A stretch of 64,000 bases of DNA from Cohnella terricola (GCF_007786475.1 NZ_VNJJ01000006.1:1-64000); one strand, 5' to 3'. Counted from the stretch's first letter, positions 10,715-19,911 are shown. The notes: generated from the sequence alone by a model not told the origin. A program made the numbers and translations.

Positions 10715-11878
10715 TCAATCCAACGGTGGCGCCTCGCCGCTCGCGCGCCTGCGCACGCCGTTGCCGACGCGCTGCAGTACTTCTTGCATCTCCTCCGGAT
10801 GGAGCAGTTCGATCGGCGATACCCCTTTCTCGAATTGAAAGGAGTCCCCTTCGATCAGAACGACGTAACGTCCGTTCATTCTGGCAATGTGGATGTTGTT
10901 ACCGTAATCGTCCATATGCCCTTTGATCAGAATGTCGTCCAGCTTAAACTTCAACTCGAGGTCCGGCTGCAGCTCCACGATTTGTTTCGTCGCTTCCATG
11001 ACGTGATCATGGGCCCATTTTTCCTGAAGCTCGCGTTTCTCCCCCGCCGCCCATACGTCAAACTGCTGCTTCTCTTGGCGCATGGCCGCGACTTCTTCCG
11101 TCACCGGCGCCGAAGGCGCATCCTCGCCTTCTTCCGCAACGTCGTAGTACGGAATATCGGCCGCCTGCCACTTCGTCTCCATATACTGATGAACCAGACC
11201 CATCACTTGATCGGCGACGATCTCCGGCTTCGATTTCTCATAGCTGACGTACTTCAAGAAATCCTCGAAATAACGCGCATGGGATGCCTGGTGAATCTTC
11301 AGCTCCCACTCCTCGATCATACCTTCCTCCGGCATATGCGGATATTGGATGGACTTGATGTTCTTCGCGTTGATCGCCATCTCCACCTGCGTAATCAGGC
11401 TTCGCTCATCGGACACCCGCGCGATCTTCGACTCGAAGTCGCATTTGAACAGGAACAGGAAGGGATCGTCGAACAGGTCGTTCAGCTTGGCCGTCGCGAG
11501 CACGAACGCGCCGCCTCTCACCGAAATCGTATCCATATACAGGCGAAGGACATCGTCGCTGCAATGGTGAAATTCCGTTTTGTCCGTCGCGGTTCTGAGC
11601 CGTTGGAATAGGTTGTAGTTAGGGTTGCTCGTCAGATCGTACCCCGGCTCCACGATGAATCGTCCGATCTTGGTCGGCACGTTCTCCGATACGGCGTTGA
11701 CTTCCGCTTTCCTTTTCGCAATGCGTTTGAATTCCCCGTCGAGGAACGCTTTAAGCTCGCTGTCCTGGTATTCTTCGTGGGTGAGCGTCTGATAATGCTT
11801 ATATTTCTTAGGGCCGTTCGGATCGGACCCTTCGTTCTGAATGACGAAAAAAGATAAATACTGAACGGCGAATTTCAT
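10715..11878 (-). CDS. DUF3900-like conserved protein
   Basis: A 387-residue soluble protein resembling the DUF3900 family of Bacillaceae and Paenibacillaceae, judged from YLSFFVIQNEGSDPNG, KIGRFIVEPGYDLTSNPNYN, SIQYPHMPEEGMIEEWELKI and HQASHARYFEDFLK. Length is typical. The function of the family is not known. No signal peptide or membrane helix is seen, and the C-terminus becomes charged. The stop at 10715 is directly followed by the 51-bp repeat array. The family name is from memory of its conserved blocks and should be checked by profile search. Confidence 0.65.
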   Translation of the reverse strand: MKFAVQYLSFFVIQNEGSDPNGPKKYKHYQTLTHEEYQDSELKAFLDGEFKRIAKRKAEVNAVSENVPTKIGRFIVEPGYDLTSNPNYNLFQRLRTATDKTEFHHCSDDVLRLYMDTISVRGGAFVLATAKLNDLFDDPFLFLFKCDFESKIARVSDERSLITQVEMAINAKNIKSIQYPHMPEEGMIEEWELKIHQASHARYFEDFLKYVSYEKSKPEIVADQVMGLVHQYMETKWQAADIPYYDVAEEGEDAPSAPVTEEVAAMRQEKQQFDVWAAGEKRELQEKWAHDHVMEATKQIVELQPDLELKFKLDDILIKGHMDDYGNNIHIARMNGRYVVLIEGDSFQFEKGVSPIELLHPEEMQEVLQRVGNGVRRRASGEAPPLD

Positions 11879-12027
11879 GTCGGACTCCTGTCGTTGAGAT
11901 GAATTCGATAACTTTACAAAAATCTTATCAGGTTCCTGTCTTCTTCGGCAAGCTGCGAATTGTTAGAAATCACACTTTAGGGGAAAGTATATAAGCATAT
12001 TCGAATTTAGGAGGGACATTCTTTCGT

Positions 12028-12171
12028 ATGGACGATACGCATGAGTTCGTAGCCAAGCTGCACGATACCCAGAACAAAGACGAGCGCAACCGCAAGCGAC
12101 AGCGCCATGGCAACTCCAGCGAGAATCCAGGCAAGAAGCTGCCGGGCAAGCAGCATAGCACCAACAAATAA
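12028..12171 (+). CDS. 47-residue hydrophilic peptide, possibly a minor spore protein
   Basis: ATG at 12028 is preceded by AGGAGGG (12009-12015), and the TAA (12169-12171) runs straight into a strong terminator. The product starts MDDTHEFVAKLHD and ends PGKKLPGKQHSTNK. It is very rich in Lys, Asn, Gln and His with no hydrophobic stretch. Size and composition recall minor small acid-soluble spore proteins, but no named family was recognised. The 12-nt gap between ribosome binding site and ATG is a little long. The gene is alone and on the opposite strand to its neighbours. Confidence 0.65.
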   Translation: MDDTHEFVAKLHDTQNKDERNRKRQRHGNSSENPGKKLPGKQHSTNK

Positions 12172-12210
12172 ACAAACAAGCCCTTTGCGCTCCAAGGGGC
12201 TTGTTTGTTT
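12170..12210. terminator. Bidirectional terminator
   Basis: Fourteen perfect base pairs: AAACAAACAAGCCC (12170-12183) with GGGCTTGTTTGTTT (12197-12210). It serves the small plus-strand gene ending at 12171 and the minus-strand lipoprotein gene ending at 12218. Confidence 0.9.
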
Positions 12211-12217
12211 GCGCTAC

Positions 12218-13045
12218 TTACTGCGGTCTCGCAGAAAAATAAAATGCCGGCCCTTCCCGATCGCATTTGGACAACGTGAATACCTGATCGTCCTCCTCCA
12301 GGTTTTTGCAGAACGCATTCGACCTCGTCGGCGTCCCGAAGCCGTCCATCGTATTGTCGAACGCAAATTGGATGACCTCCCCGTCGAAGAGCAAGTCTTG
12401 AAAGATCGGGTCTCCTTCGATCGTGTACGTCGTCAGATGCGCCTCCCCCCGATTGCCTTGCCGCACCTGATCAACAAATTGAGTCCATTTCTGCAGATTG
12501 GAGAGTTCGCCGTGCAAGTTTACGATATCCCCGTTGCTTATCGCCTGCTCGGGACCGTAACGGATTGAGCGAATCAATTGGCGCAGCCGGTCCGCATACT
12601 CTTCCGATATCGTATAGCCCGTCCCGGTGTCTTCCACGTATGTATATAATCCCTTGCGGCCCGGGCTCTGACCAAGCCAGAGGTGGAAGCCCGTCTCTCC
12701 GTCCTTACTCGAGAACGTCAGATCGTACTCCGGCATGGCGACATCCAATACCCCTTCTATTTTCTCTGCGGACCTGAAAGCTTCTTCGAACAAGGCCAGA
12801 TCCTCTTCGCTCACGAAAGTGCCGAGGACTGCCGGATAGACGCTTCCGAACCTTTGGGAACGGCTCACCTTCACCTCTTGCAGATCAAGCCGCTTCCAAT
12901 CCACAAGAGCGAATGCCTTCTTCCGCACCAGGGAAGGATCTTCGTTGGACTGAGTGCTTACTTTAGGGCCAGTACCGGACTCAGCAGGGGCGCACCCCGC
13001 AAGAACGAACATGACCGCAAACGCCAGCAAACCGATTGTTTTCAT
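12218..13045 (-). CDS. DUF4362-containing lipoprotein
   Basis: A 275-residue exported lipoprotein. The signal peptide MKTIGLLAFAVMFVLAGC ends in an LAGC lipobox (Cys 18). The C-terminal part (about 190-275), with NGDIVNLHGELSNLQKW, YTIEGDPIFQDLLFDG and FDNTMDGFG, matches the DUF4362 family of uncharacterised Firmicute lipoproteins. The start is the ATG at 13045 behind AGGAGG; a longer reading frame would put the binding site inside the gene. Function unknown. A hairpin-repeat element lies upstream. Confidence 0.75.
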   Translation of the reverse strand: MKTIGLLAFAVMFVLAGCAPAESGTGPKVSTQSNEDPSLVRKKAFALVDWKRLDLQEVKVSRSQRFGSVYPAVLGTFVSEEDLALFEEAFRSAEKIEGVLDVAMPEYDLTFSSKDGETGFHLWLGQSPGRKGLYTYVEDTGTGYTISEEYADRLRQLIRSIRYGPEQAISNGDIVNLHGELSNLQKWTQFVDQVRQGNRGEAHLTTYTIEGDPIFQDLLFDGEVIQFAFDNTMDGFGTPTRSNAFCKNLEEDDQVFTLSKCDREGPAFYFSARPQ

Positions 13046-13110
13046 CAACCGAACGCACCTCCTATCCATTTGACGAACGATGCGTTCGGATTGTTTCGAG
13101 AAACTTATGA

Positions 13111-13302
13111 ACAACGATGTTTAACATCGCTATGCGAGCTACCCATTGGTTTTGCTGCCGCATTAACGATGCTTTGCATCGTTAATCGCCGAAACCTCGT
13201 TTCCAAGCCGCAATATTGTCGCTAATTACGATGTTTTGTATCGCTGTTTCATCGCCCATCAGACAGAGTTGGACCAACAACGATGATTTGTATCGTTATT
13301 AC
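13111..13302. repeat. Four-hairpin ACGATG element (copy 1)
   Basis: Hairpins of the type ACGATG-loop-CATCGT start at about 13114, 13166, 13228 and 13280, giving spacings of 52, 62 and 52 bp. The cores are, for example, AACGATGCTTTGCATCGTTA. It lies between the terminator of the DUF3243 gene and the lipoprotein gene. Two related elements are at 31646-31840 and 36958-37145. Confidence 0.9.
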
Positions 13303-13332
13303 ACATAGAGATTGACTCGTTGTTATAAGAAA

Positions 13333-13360
13333 AACCCGCTCCTCGGATCGAGCGGGTTTC
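13333..13360 (-). terminator. Terminator of the DUF3243 gene
   Basis: On the minus strand AAACCCGCTC pairs with GAGCGGGTTT around an 8-nt loop, followed by TTCTTAT. It is 8 bp past the stop. Confidence 0.85.
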
Positions 13361-13367
13361 TTCCCTT

Positions 13368-13718
13368 CTAATGGGTTTGCTTTTCCTGCGCCAGACGTAC
13401 AAGCATATGCGCCAGCATATGCCGCTCGTCCTCCGTTCCGATCTTCCACAACTCCTGCAGCAGAAGCTCTTCGCTATTGCGCGGCTCTTCGTGGCCAGCC
13501 AAATAATCGGCGACCTTCTGAGCAATAATCGCCATCTGTTCCTCGCTCAGTCCGATGTTCTCGGCCATGCGAATTCTCCTGTGTAGATAGCCCTTGAATT
13601 CGTCGAAATTCCTCAGTATTCGCTCGCGTTCCGCCGGTTCAATCCTCGCGATCGCGTCCCCGACCTTGTCCGGATCGATATCTCCATCTTTATCCACGAC
13701 ATGGTTGTGTTCGGCCAT
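13368..13718 (-). CDS. DUF3243 family protein
   Basis: A 116-residue soluble helical protein. The section from FDEFKGYLHRRIRMAENIGL to EELLLQELWKIGTEDERHML matches the DUF3243 (YmfJ-like) family, which is usually about 80-90 residues. Here an acidic, His-containing N-terminal tail (MAEHNHVVDKDGDID) is added. The ATG at 13718 follows TAGGAGGGG. Function is unknown. It follows the peptide deformylase gene on the same strand. Confidence 0.8.
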   Translation of the reverse strand: MAEHNHVVDKDGDIDPDKVGDAIARIEPAERERILRNFDEFKGYLHRRIRMAENIGLSEEQMAIIAQKVADYLAGHEEPRNSEELLLQELWKIGTEDERHMLAHMLVRLAQEKQTH

Positions 13719-13797
13719 CCGAACCCCTCCTAGCGCTGTTTGATCAAGCTTTATCATTGTTCCCTTTCATGGCTTGATCGAACCTCGCACTTCGGAA

Positions 13798-14316
13798 TTA
13801 CAACCCTTGATTCGTCAGTCTGACGACTTCGAACAGGCTGATCTTACGCTTCGACTCGTCGTCGTACAGGAATGGCTCCTTCACATGGTCCACGAACAGG
13901 ACGCCGTTCAGATGATCGATCTCATGCTGGATACAGCGGGCAAGAAATCCTTCGCCCTCTATTTCGACCCTCTCCCCTTGCCGGTTCATCGTCGAAATCT
14001 TGACGTAGTTGGCCCTTGTCACGTACCCATGAAAGCCGGGATAAGACAGGCAGGCTTCCGCTCCTTCCTGTTCTCCGCTCATCTCGAGGATCTCCGGGTT
14101 GATCAGCTCGATCAGGCCGTCGCCGCAATCCATGACGACCACCCTTCTGAGAATGCCGACCTGCGGCGCGGCCAATCCCGCACGGCCTTCCGACGCGTAG
14201 AGCGTCTCCGCCATGTCGTCGAGCAATTTGATCATTTTCGGCGTGAGTTCTTCTACCGGCTTGGCTTTCTTGCGCAAAATAGATTCCCCGAAAGGAACGA
14301 TATTCAATACGGACAC
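13798..14316 (-). CDS. def: Peptide deformylase
   Basis: Removes the formyl group from the N-terminal methionine of new proteins using a bound metal ion. The three family motifs are present: GLAAPQVG (motif I), EACLS (motif II, with Ala where EGCLS is usual; Cys is a metal ligand) and QHEIDHL (motif III with two metal-binding His and the catalytic Glu). The GTG at 14316 gives a normal 172-residue enzyme beginning SVLNIVPFGESILRKKA, behind AAAGGGG. In-frame ATGs at 14337 and 14343 would add 7-9 unlikely residues. Confidence 0.92.
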   Translation of the reverse strand: MSVLNIVPFGESILRKKAKPVEELTPKMIKLLDDMAETLYASEGRAGLAAPQVGILRRVVVMDCGDGLIELINPEILEMSGEQEGAEACLSYPGFHGYVTRANYVKISTMNRQGERVEIEGEGFLARCIQHEIDHLNGVLFVDHVKEPFLYDDESKRKISLFEVVRLTNQGL

Positions 14317-14374
14317 TGTGATGGATGCCCCTTTCATAAACAATTAAGCAACACCTAATATAACATGCGAGTTT

Positions 14375-16316
14375 TTATTCGCGCCACTCTTCCGGAAGGA
14401 GTCGGGCGTACTTTAGTTGCGTATACCGGTCGTCGACGAGCATAAGCGATCCGCAGTCATGTTCCGAGCGAATGAGCCGACCTCCCGCTTGCAGCACTTT
14501 GTTGATGCCGGGATACACGTATGCGTAATCGAAGCCGACCCGACCTGACTCGCCGAAATGATTTTTAATTAGATTACGTTCCAGTCCGATCTGCGGCATA
14601 CCCACTCCTATCACCGCCACTCCGCCGAGCCTGTTCCCGACCAAATCGACACCTTCCGAGAAAATCCCGCCCATGACCGCAAAGCCCGCCAAAGTCCCTT
14701 CGTTACCCGCATCGAAGGCCGCGAGAAAACCTTCTCTTTCCTCCTCCGTCATATCCGGTGTCTGAAGCAAGGTTTTTATCGACTCACCCGTTGTCGCGAC
14801 GACACCCTGATAGATATCGTTCATATACTCGTACGACGGGAAGAAAATCAAATAATTGCCCGGTCTCTTCCGAATGAACGACAACAACTCGCCAATAAGC
14901 CTCTCTTTCGTTCGTTCCCGATCCGTATACCTCGTCGAGAGGGGAACGATCGTCACATCCCATTGCTCCTTCCGGAACGGGGAACCGAGCTTGATGGAAT
15001 AATCCTCTTCCTCCGAACCCAGCATATCCATAAAATAGTTCAGCGGTGACAATGTCGCCGAGAAAAACACATGTGAGCGGTAGGCTTTGCCTATTTGCTT
15101 TAACAGGTGCGAGGGGTCCAGACAGAACATTTTCAGCCGAACCTCGTTCCGCTCAACTTCGACATACGTCACGTACCGCTCGTCATATAACTTCCCGATT
15201 CTCAGAAATCCGGCGACGGCGAAGTACGCCTCCAATAAGTTCGCGCTTTCCGCGCCCTTACCGTTCCCGGCAAGTTCCTTCTCCGCGAGCGTCGCGAGCG
15301 CCTCGGCCAGCTCCAACAGCTCTGAAGGAGCGTCATGCATGATGATCGGTTGCCCGCCGGACTTTTTCCTGAGCTCGATAAACCACTTGTTGATCGCTTT
15401 GGCCACAGCGTGCAAGGACGGGGATCCACCCTTGAATTCCCGTTCCAGCTCCAGAAAGTTCCTCTTCTCCAGAGAGGCCGAGTACATTTCCCGCGCGCGG
15501 TCGACCAAATTGTGCGCTTCGTCGATCAACAGCGCGGTTTCGTTCCGCCGCGGTCCGGGTCGTCGTTCTCGCCGTCAGATAGAATAGTTGCCCGAGTTTT
15601 CCCTGCCCGATCGCCTTAATCGCGGGAAACAGCGTCGAGATCGTCTTGCCGATCCCCGTCGGAGCCATCGCGAAAAGCTTCCGGCCTTCATCGATCGCCT
15701 TATAGACGGAAGCGGCAAGCTTGCGCTGCCCCTCGCGGTAGGCCGGAAACGGAAAACCTAAGCCCGCTATACTGTCGTCCCTCTCTTTCCGATTGCGAAG
15801 CATCATCCGGGCGTAGGGCGCGTACGCCTCGACGACACCCTCCGCATACCGCCTCAATTCATCGAACTCCGCTTCCTGCTCAAACCGTTTCTCTTCTTCC
15901 GTATCTTTCTGCACGTAAGTCAGGCGAACGCGCAATCGGCGGACTCCGCTCTCCAATGCGTACATATACGCATACAGATTAGCCTGTGCCCAATGGACGG
16001 GCGAGGAATCGGTTTCCGTCATCGCCCCGATCTCCCGTGCCGTCGACTTGATCTCGTCGATCGTGATCCCGCCGCCTTCGTCCGTCAGCAAGCCGTCGCA
16101 CCGTCCGTCTATGGCAAACAGAAGATCCCCGCATGGAATCTCCGCGCTTAAATAGACTTCCTTCCGATCCTGTTCTCCGTATCGCCGCTGTATTCTCTGA
16201 TGGGCTTTCGTGCCTTCCGCGAGCGAGCTGGTCGCTCGAAACCCGGCGTCGAGACTGCCGCTGCAATACACATGCTCGACGAGTCCCCTGACGGAAAGAG
16301 ATACCAAGTCGGGCAT
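14375..16316 (-). pseudogene. DinG/XPD-like DNA helicase broken by internal deletion and frameshift
   Basis: The N-terminal part (16316 to about 15550) reads as a DinG-type helicase with Walker A (FAMAPTGIGKTISTLFPA) and FYLTARTTTRTAAE. The C-terminal part (about 15540 to 14375) reads in another frame: LLIDEAHNLVDRAREM (DEAH box), then FFSATLSPLNYF, YLIFFPSYEYM and the motif VI region GGRLIRSE. In intact relatives about 130 residues separate the TAAE block from the DEAH box and carry the iron-sulfur cysteines. Here they are absent and the frames do not match, so one deletion at about 15536-15555 removed the cluster domain and shifted the frame. A LexA-type box still lies upstream. A sequencing or assembly error is the alternative, but it would have to remove several hundred bases. 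Confidence 0.85.
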
Positions 16317-16333
16317 CGCGCACTCTCCTCGAC

Positions 16334-16347
16334 AGAACGTTTGTTCT
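16334..16347 (-). promoter_or_regulatory. LexA (SOS) box
   Basis: The palindrome AGAACGTTTGTTCT has the GAAC-N4-GTTC form of the Gram-positive LexA operator (CGAACnnnnGTTCG). It lies 18 bp upstream of the helicase start and directly behind a -10-like TACAAT on the minus strand, a place where repressor binding would block transcription. Confidence 0.75.
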
Positions 16348-16376
16348 GTTATTGTATAATAATGCGCGACGGAATT

Positions 16377-16399
16377 AAAAAGGACCCGTTATCGGGTCC
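16377..16399 (-). terminator. Terminator of the GH4 glycosidase operon
   Basis: On the minus strand GGACCCG and CGGGTCC around a 4-nt loop are followed by TTTTTAATT. It is 11 bp past the glycosidase stop. Confidence 0.85.
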
Positions 16400-16409
16400 C
16401 CTGTTGCTC

Positions 16410-17711
16410 TCATTTAAAAAACGCTGGCAAATACGGTTTGTTTTTCTCCAGCATCTCGTCCAGCATCGCTTTGGCCACCTTCACGGAAGGGACGAGCGGA
16501 TGGCTGGCCATCGCTTGCAGTGCGATTTGCCTATCACCGGTAATGGCCGCTTGGATCGTCAATCTCTCGTACGTTTTGACAGCGGCGATCAAACCCTTGG
16601 CCTGTTCTGGCACCTTCGTAACCGGCAGCGGCAACGGCCCTTGGCCCGTGACGACGCAGTTCACTTCGATGGATGCATCCTCCGGCAGAAAATCGAGCGT
16701 CCTGCCGTTGGCGACGTTTAACGTCTGAATGTCGCGCTTATCGTTGTGCAGCGATACCATTAAGTTGACGGCTGCCTCGGAGTAATAAGCTCCTCCGCGC
16801 TGCTCCAGCTGCTTCGGCTTCTCTTGCAGATTCGGATCTTTGTACAGCTCGAACAACTCGTCCTCGACCCGTTTCACGACCTCGGCGCGGGTCCCTCCGG
16901 CCTTGAGGGAAGCCAGTTGCTCCTCCAGCATGGCATCGGTCAAATAGAAATATTTCAAATAATAGGACGGCAATCCGCCTAGGCCACGCAAAAATTCCAG
17001 ATCCCATTCCGTCGCGGGAACGTTCTTGCCGGAATACTCCTCGCGCTTATCGAGAAGCTCCGTCAGCTTCTCTTCCCCGTTCACCTCGATCCGCGTGACC
17101 CAGTGCAGATGGTTTAGCCCGACGAATTCGGTGTACAGACGCTCCGGAGTCGTCTCGTACTTCTTGCTAAGCCATTTATGCAAACCGATCGGCGCGTTGC
17201 ACAATCCGATGCTCTTTACTTTCGAATGGCGAGTGATCGCTTCGGTCACCATCCCGGCCGGGTTCGTGAAGTTCAGCAACCATGCGTTCGGAGCCAGTTC
17301 CTCGATGTCCTTACAGATGTCGAGCAGCACGGGAATCGTGCGCAGCGCCTTCATCATGCCTCCCGGACCCGTCGTTTCCTGCCCGATGACGCCGTACTTG
17401 TTCGGAATGTGCTCATCCCATTTCCGCGCTTCAAGCAGGCCCACGCGCATCTGCGTGGAGACGAAGTCCGCGCCTGCGATCGCTTGGCGGCGATCGAGCG
17501 TCAGATGCAGGTCGATCGGAAGGCCGGACTTTTCCACCATTCGCTTCGCCAGTGCCCCGACGATCTCGAGCTTATGCTTGCCCTCTTCGATATCGACGAG
17601 CCATAGCTCCCGGATCGGCAACTTGTCGTAGTTTTGGATAAAGCCTTCCACGATCTCCGGCGTGTAAGAGGAACCTCCGCCGATAACGGCGATTTTCAAT
17701 CCTTTGGCCAT
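16410..17711 (-). CDS. Family 4 6-phospho-glycosidase (LicH/CelF-like)
   Basis: A 433-residue GH4 enzyme. GH4 hydrolases use NAD+ and a divalent metal to cleave phosphorylated disaccharides by a redox mechanism. The Rossmann motif GGGSSYTPEIVEG is at residues 10-22, followed by STQMRVGLLEARKWDE, NFTNPAGMVTEA and the metal-site region SIGLCNAPIG, then GLNHLHWV. The last pattern is most like 6-phospho-beta-glucosidases. It is the third gene of a LacI regulator-kinase-glycosidase operon. No PTS genes are next to it, and the neighbouring kinase could provide the phosphorylated substrate. Confidence 0.88.
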   Translation of the reverse strand: MAKGLKIAVIGGGSSYTPEIVEGFIQNYDKLPIRELWLVDIEEGKHKLEIVGALAKRMVEKSGLPIDLHLTLDRRQAIAGADFVSTQMRVGLLEARKWDEHIPNKYGVIGQETTGPGGMMKALRTIPVLLDICKDIEELAPNAWLLNFTNPAGMVTEAITRHSKVKSIGLCNAPIGLHKWLSKKYETTPERLYTEFVGLNHLHWVTRIEVNGEEKLTELLDKREEYSGKNVPATEWDLEFLRGLGGLPSYYLKYFYLTDAMLEEQLASLKAGGTRAEVVKRVEDELFELYKDPNLQEKPKQLEQRGGAYYSEAAVNLMVSLHNDKRDIQTLNVANGRTLDFLPEDASIEVNCVVTGQGPLPLPVTKVPEQAKGLIAAVKTYERLTIQAAITGDRQIALQAMASHPLVPSVKVAKAMLDEMLEKNKPYLPAFFK

Positions 17712-17749
17712 CTCTTCTCCATCTCCCTGTTGTTAGATTAGCTTCTCTT

Positions 17750-18733
17750 CTATGCTAAACTGAATTCCGAAACGGAACGCAGACGCTCGTAGATTCGCTC
17801 CGGAAGCGGAATTCCCGTCGATTCCACCGCCAGCCACACCGCGCCGATGACCGGCTCGACTTCAAGCTTGACGAGCTTGGCCCCGGGAGCGACCGATTCG
17901 ACGGTTTCCCGGATATAACGATGAACGAAGTCCCCTTCTCCCCGAGTGAGGATGCTCCCCGCCATAACGACGTCGAAGGCCTCGCCCGTCATGCGGAGCC
18001 GCTCGATGATCGCCTTCGCGGTCAAACCAAGCTCTTCGCCCTGCCGTCGCAAAATCTCTTGCGCCGTTTCGTCGCCCGAATTCGCTGCTTGGAACAGCAG
18101 CTTCGCGATGCGGATTGGCGGAGATTTGCCCTCGTCCAGATAATCGTCGAACATCGCTTGTACGCTGTCGAATCCCAGATCGTCCAGCAGCAGCTGCGTA
18201 AGCTGCGTCGGCCGCTCGCGGCCGTCCCAAGCGCGGACGACGGCACGGAAAACCTCCACGCAGAGCGAGCCGCCGCCTCCGAAATCTCCGAATAAATAAG
18301 TAAATCCGCCGCATTGATAGAATTGTCCTTCAGCATTGACTCCCGCGCCGTTCACTCCCGTGCCGCAGATCAAGACGACGCCGTACGGCCGATCCGTTCC
18401 CGCCCGCATCGCGATCATCGTATCGCAATTAATTTCGTGACGCGGAAAACCGAGCTCGGCGATCATCGGCCGCAAAATCTCGTAATCGATCTCCCTGTCG
18501 GCGCCGGCCAAACCAAAGTACGCGAACTCAATGTCGTTTTGCGTCAAGCCCGCTTGTCCCAAAGCCATCACGACCGATTCGCGAATGTTGTCTTTCGCGA
18601 TTTCGTACCCGGTCTGATGATTGCCGTTGCCGCTTTGCCCTTTGCCAACGATGTTTCCTTGCTCATCGATAATTAGCGTATAGGTCTTGCTCCCGCCGCC
18701 GTCGACGCCTAAATAATATTTCACGGTCCCCAC
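17750..18733 (-). CDS. BadF/N-acetylglucosamine-kinase family sugar kinase
   Basis: A 327-residue ASKHA-fold ATPase of the BadF/BadG family. N-terminal YLGVDGGGSKTYTLI is the phosphate-1 loop; AYFGLAGADRE, VVLICGTGVNGAG and LFGDFGGGGS follow. Members phosphorylate N-acetylglucosamine or related sugars. Its position between a LacI regulator and a 6-phospho-glycosidase suggests that it phosphorylates an imported sugar or disaccharide before cleavage. The exact sugar cannot be read from the sequence. It lies 38 nt upstream of the glycosidase and 20 nt downstream of the regulator. Confidence 0.82.
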   Translation of the reverse strand: MGTVKYYLGVDGGGSKTYTLIIDEQGNIVGKGQSGNGNHQTGYEIAKDNIRESVVMALGQAGLTQNDIEFAYFGLAGADREIDYEILRPMIAELGFPRHEINCDTMIAMRAGTDRPYGVVLICGTGVNGAGVNAEGQFYQCGGFTYLFGDFGGGGSLCVEVFRAVVRAWDGRERPTQLTQLLLDDLGFDSVQAMFDDYLDEGKSPPIRIAKLLFQAANSGDETAQEILRRQGEELGLTAKAIIERLRMTGEAFDVVMAGSILTRGEGDFVHRYIRETVESVAPGAKLVKLEVEPVIGAVWLAVESTGIPLPERIYERLRSVSEFSLA

Positions 18734-18753
18734 TCCCGCCTTTGGCTGCTTTT

Positions 18754-19746
18754 TTATATGATTCGCGCCGTGGATTCCCTAATAATCAGTTCCGGCTCGA
18801 TCTGGATTGTAACCTTGCGTCTGGAGGAATCGCTCATCGCCTCAAGCAGCAGATCGACGCCCGCCGCCCCGATCTTGTCCGCCGGTTGTCGTACCGTCGT
18901 CAGCATCGGACGAAATTCCGAAGCGAATTTCTGATCGTCGAAGCCGACGATCGACATTGCCTCCGGGATGCGGATTCCCCGATTCAAGCAGGCGTCGATG
19001 ACGCCCAGAGCGATGTAATCGTCCGAAGCGAACAACGCGGACGGCAACTCGCCCGAATCGATCCAGCGCATGGCGATGTCATACCCCGACGATATTTCGA
19101 ACGTTCCCCGTTCGATGCGGTACGGCTTCAACCCGGCCTCCTCCATCGCGACCAGGAAACCCCGTTCCCGTTCGCGGCTGCTGAGGAACGGATCGGGTCC
19201 GGCGATATGCGCGATCCGCGTATGGCCGAGTTCGATCAAATGTTTCGTCGCCTCGTAGCCGCCTTTGAAGTTGTCCACGATAATCGAAGAAACGGAAGCA
19301 TTTTGCTTCGAATTGTCGATCATGATAAACGGAATCTTCTTCCGCTTCAGTTCCATAATATATTCGTCTTCGTCCGTCGGAGACAACAGTATCACGCCGT
19401 CCACCCGGTCTTCCTGGAACAAGGAGCGATGAAACGCCTCTTTGTCGTTTCCCGTGATCGACAGTGCCAGGAAATAACCGTGGCCGGCCAATCTGTCGTT
19501 AATTTCCTTCACGACAGCGTCGAAGAAAGAATCGTGCAAGGTCGACAAGGTGAGTCCGATAATCCCCGTCTTGCCACGGGCCAGGCTGCGGGCGGAGGCG
19601 TTCGGCTGATAGTTAAGCTCCTTCATCGCCTGCAGTACCTTTTCCCTGTTCTTCTGGCGTACCGAGCTTGCATTGTTAAGCACTCTCGACACCGTGACCA
19701 CGGATAACCCCGACTTTTTGGCGACATCAAAGATACTGACCTTCAT
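18754..19746 (-). CDS. LacI family transcriptional regulator
   Basis: A 330-residue repressor. The N-terminal helix-turn-helix and hinge (SIFDVAKKSGLSVVTVSRVL, then NYQPNASARSLARG) are followed by a periplasmic-binding-protein-like sensor domain (GIIGLTLSTLHDSFF, DGVILLSP, ARIAHIAGPDPF, GVIDACLNRGIRIPEAMSIVGFDD). The start at 19746 is 9 nt from AGGAG; an ATG two codons upstream is possible. Two palindromic LacI-type operators flank its promoter, which implies autoregulation and control of the kinase and glycosidase behind it. Confidence 0.93.
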   Translation of the reverse strand: MKVSIFDVAKKSGLSVVTVSRVLNNASSVRQKNREKVLQAMKELNYQPNASARSLARGKTGIIGLTLSTLHDSFFDAVVKEINDRLAGHGYFLALSITGNDKEAFHRSLFQEDRVDGVILLSPTDEDEYIMELKRKKIPFIMIDNSKQNASVSSIIVDNFKGGYEATKHLIELGHTRIAHIAGPDPFLSSRERERGFLVAMEEAGLKPYRIERGTFEISSGYDIAMRWIDSGELPSALFASDDYIALGVIDACLNRGIRIPEAMSIVGFDDQKFASEFRPMLTTVRQPADKIGAAGVDLLLEAMSDSSRRKVTIQIEPELIIRESTARII

Positions 19747-19872
19747 CGTCATACGCTCCTGTGCAAAAAAATGAATGTTGTAGATAACGTACCATAGATG
19801 AGACGAAGAAGGGAGGTTCTGTCGAACACCTGCTTGATCTGTTCCGACGGCGCCTTCGTGATCAGAATACTC

Positions 19873-19896
19873 AAAAGTTAAAGCGCTTTAACTTTT
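19873..19896 (-). promoter_or_regulatory. LacI-type operator 1
   Basis: A perfect 24-bp palindrome with arms AAAAGTTAAAGC and GCTTTAACTTTT. The central AAGCGCTT is typical of LacI-family operators. It lies downstream of the regulator promoter, so binding would block elongation or initiation. Confidence 0.85.
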
Positions 19897-19911
19897 TAGG
19901 TAAAAAAAGAA

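Noticed and set aside
9779-10718. Long open frames on both strands across array A, with Thr/Pro- or Arg/Cys-rich 17-residue repeats
   Set aside because: They follow from a 51-bp unit without stop codons. Frames are open on both strands, have no good ribosome binding site or signal peptide, and the hairpin core is a better explanation of what is conserved.
13249-13525. Minus-strand frames over the ACGATG element and the DUF3243 3' end
   Set aside because: Out-of-frame shadows that cross a terminator; no ribosome binding site.
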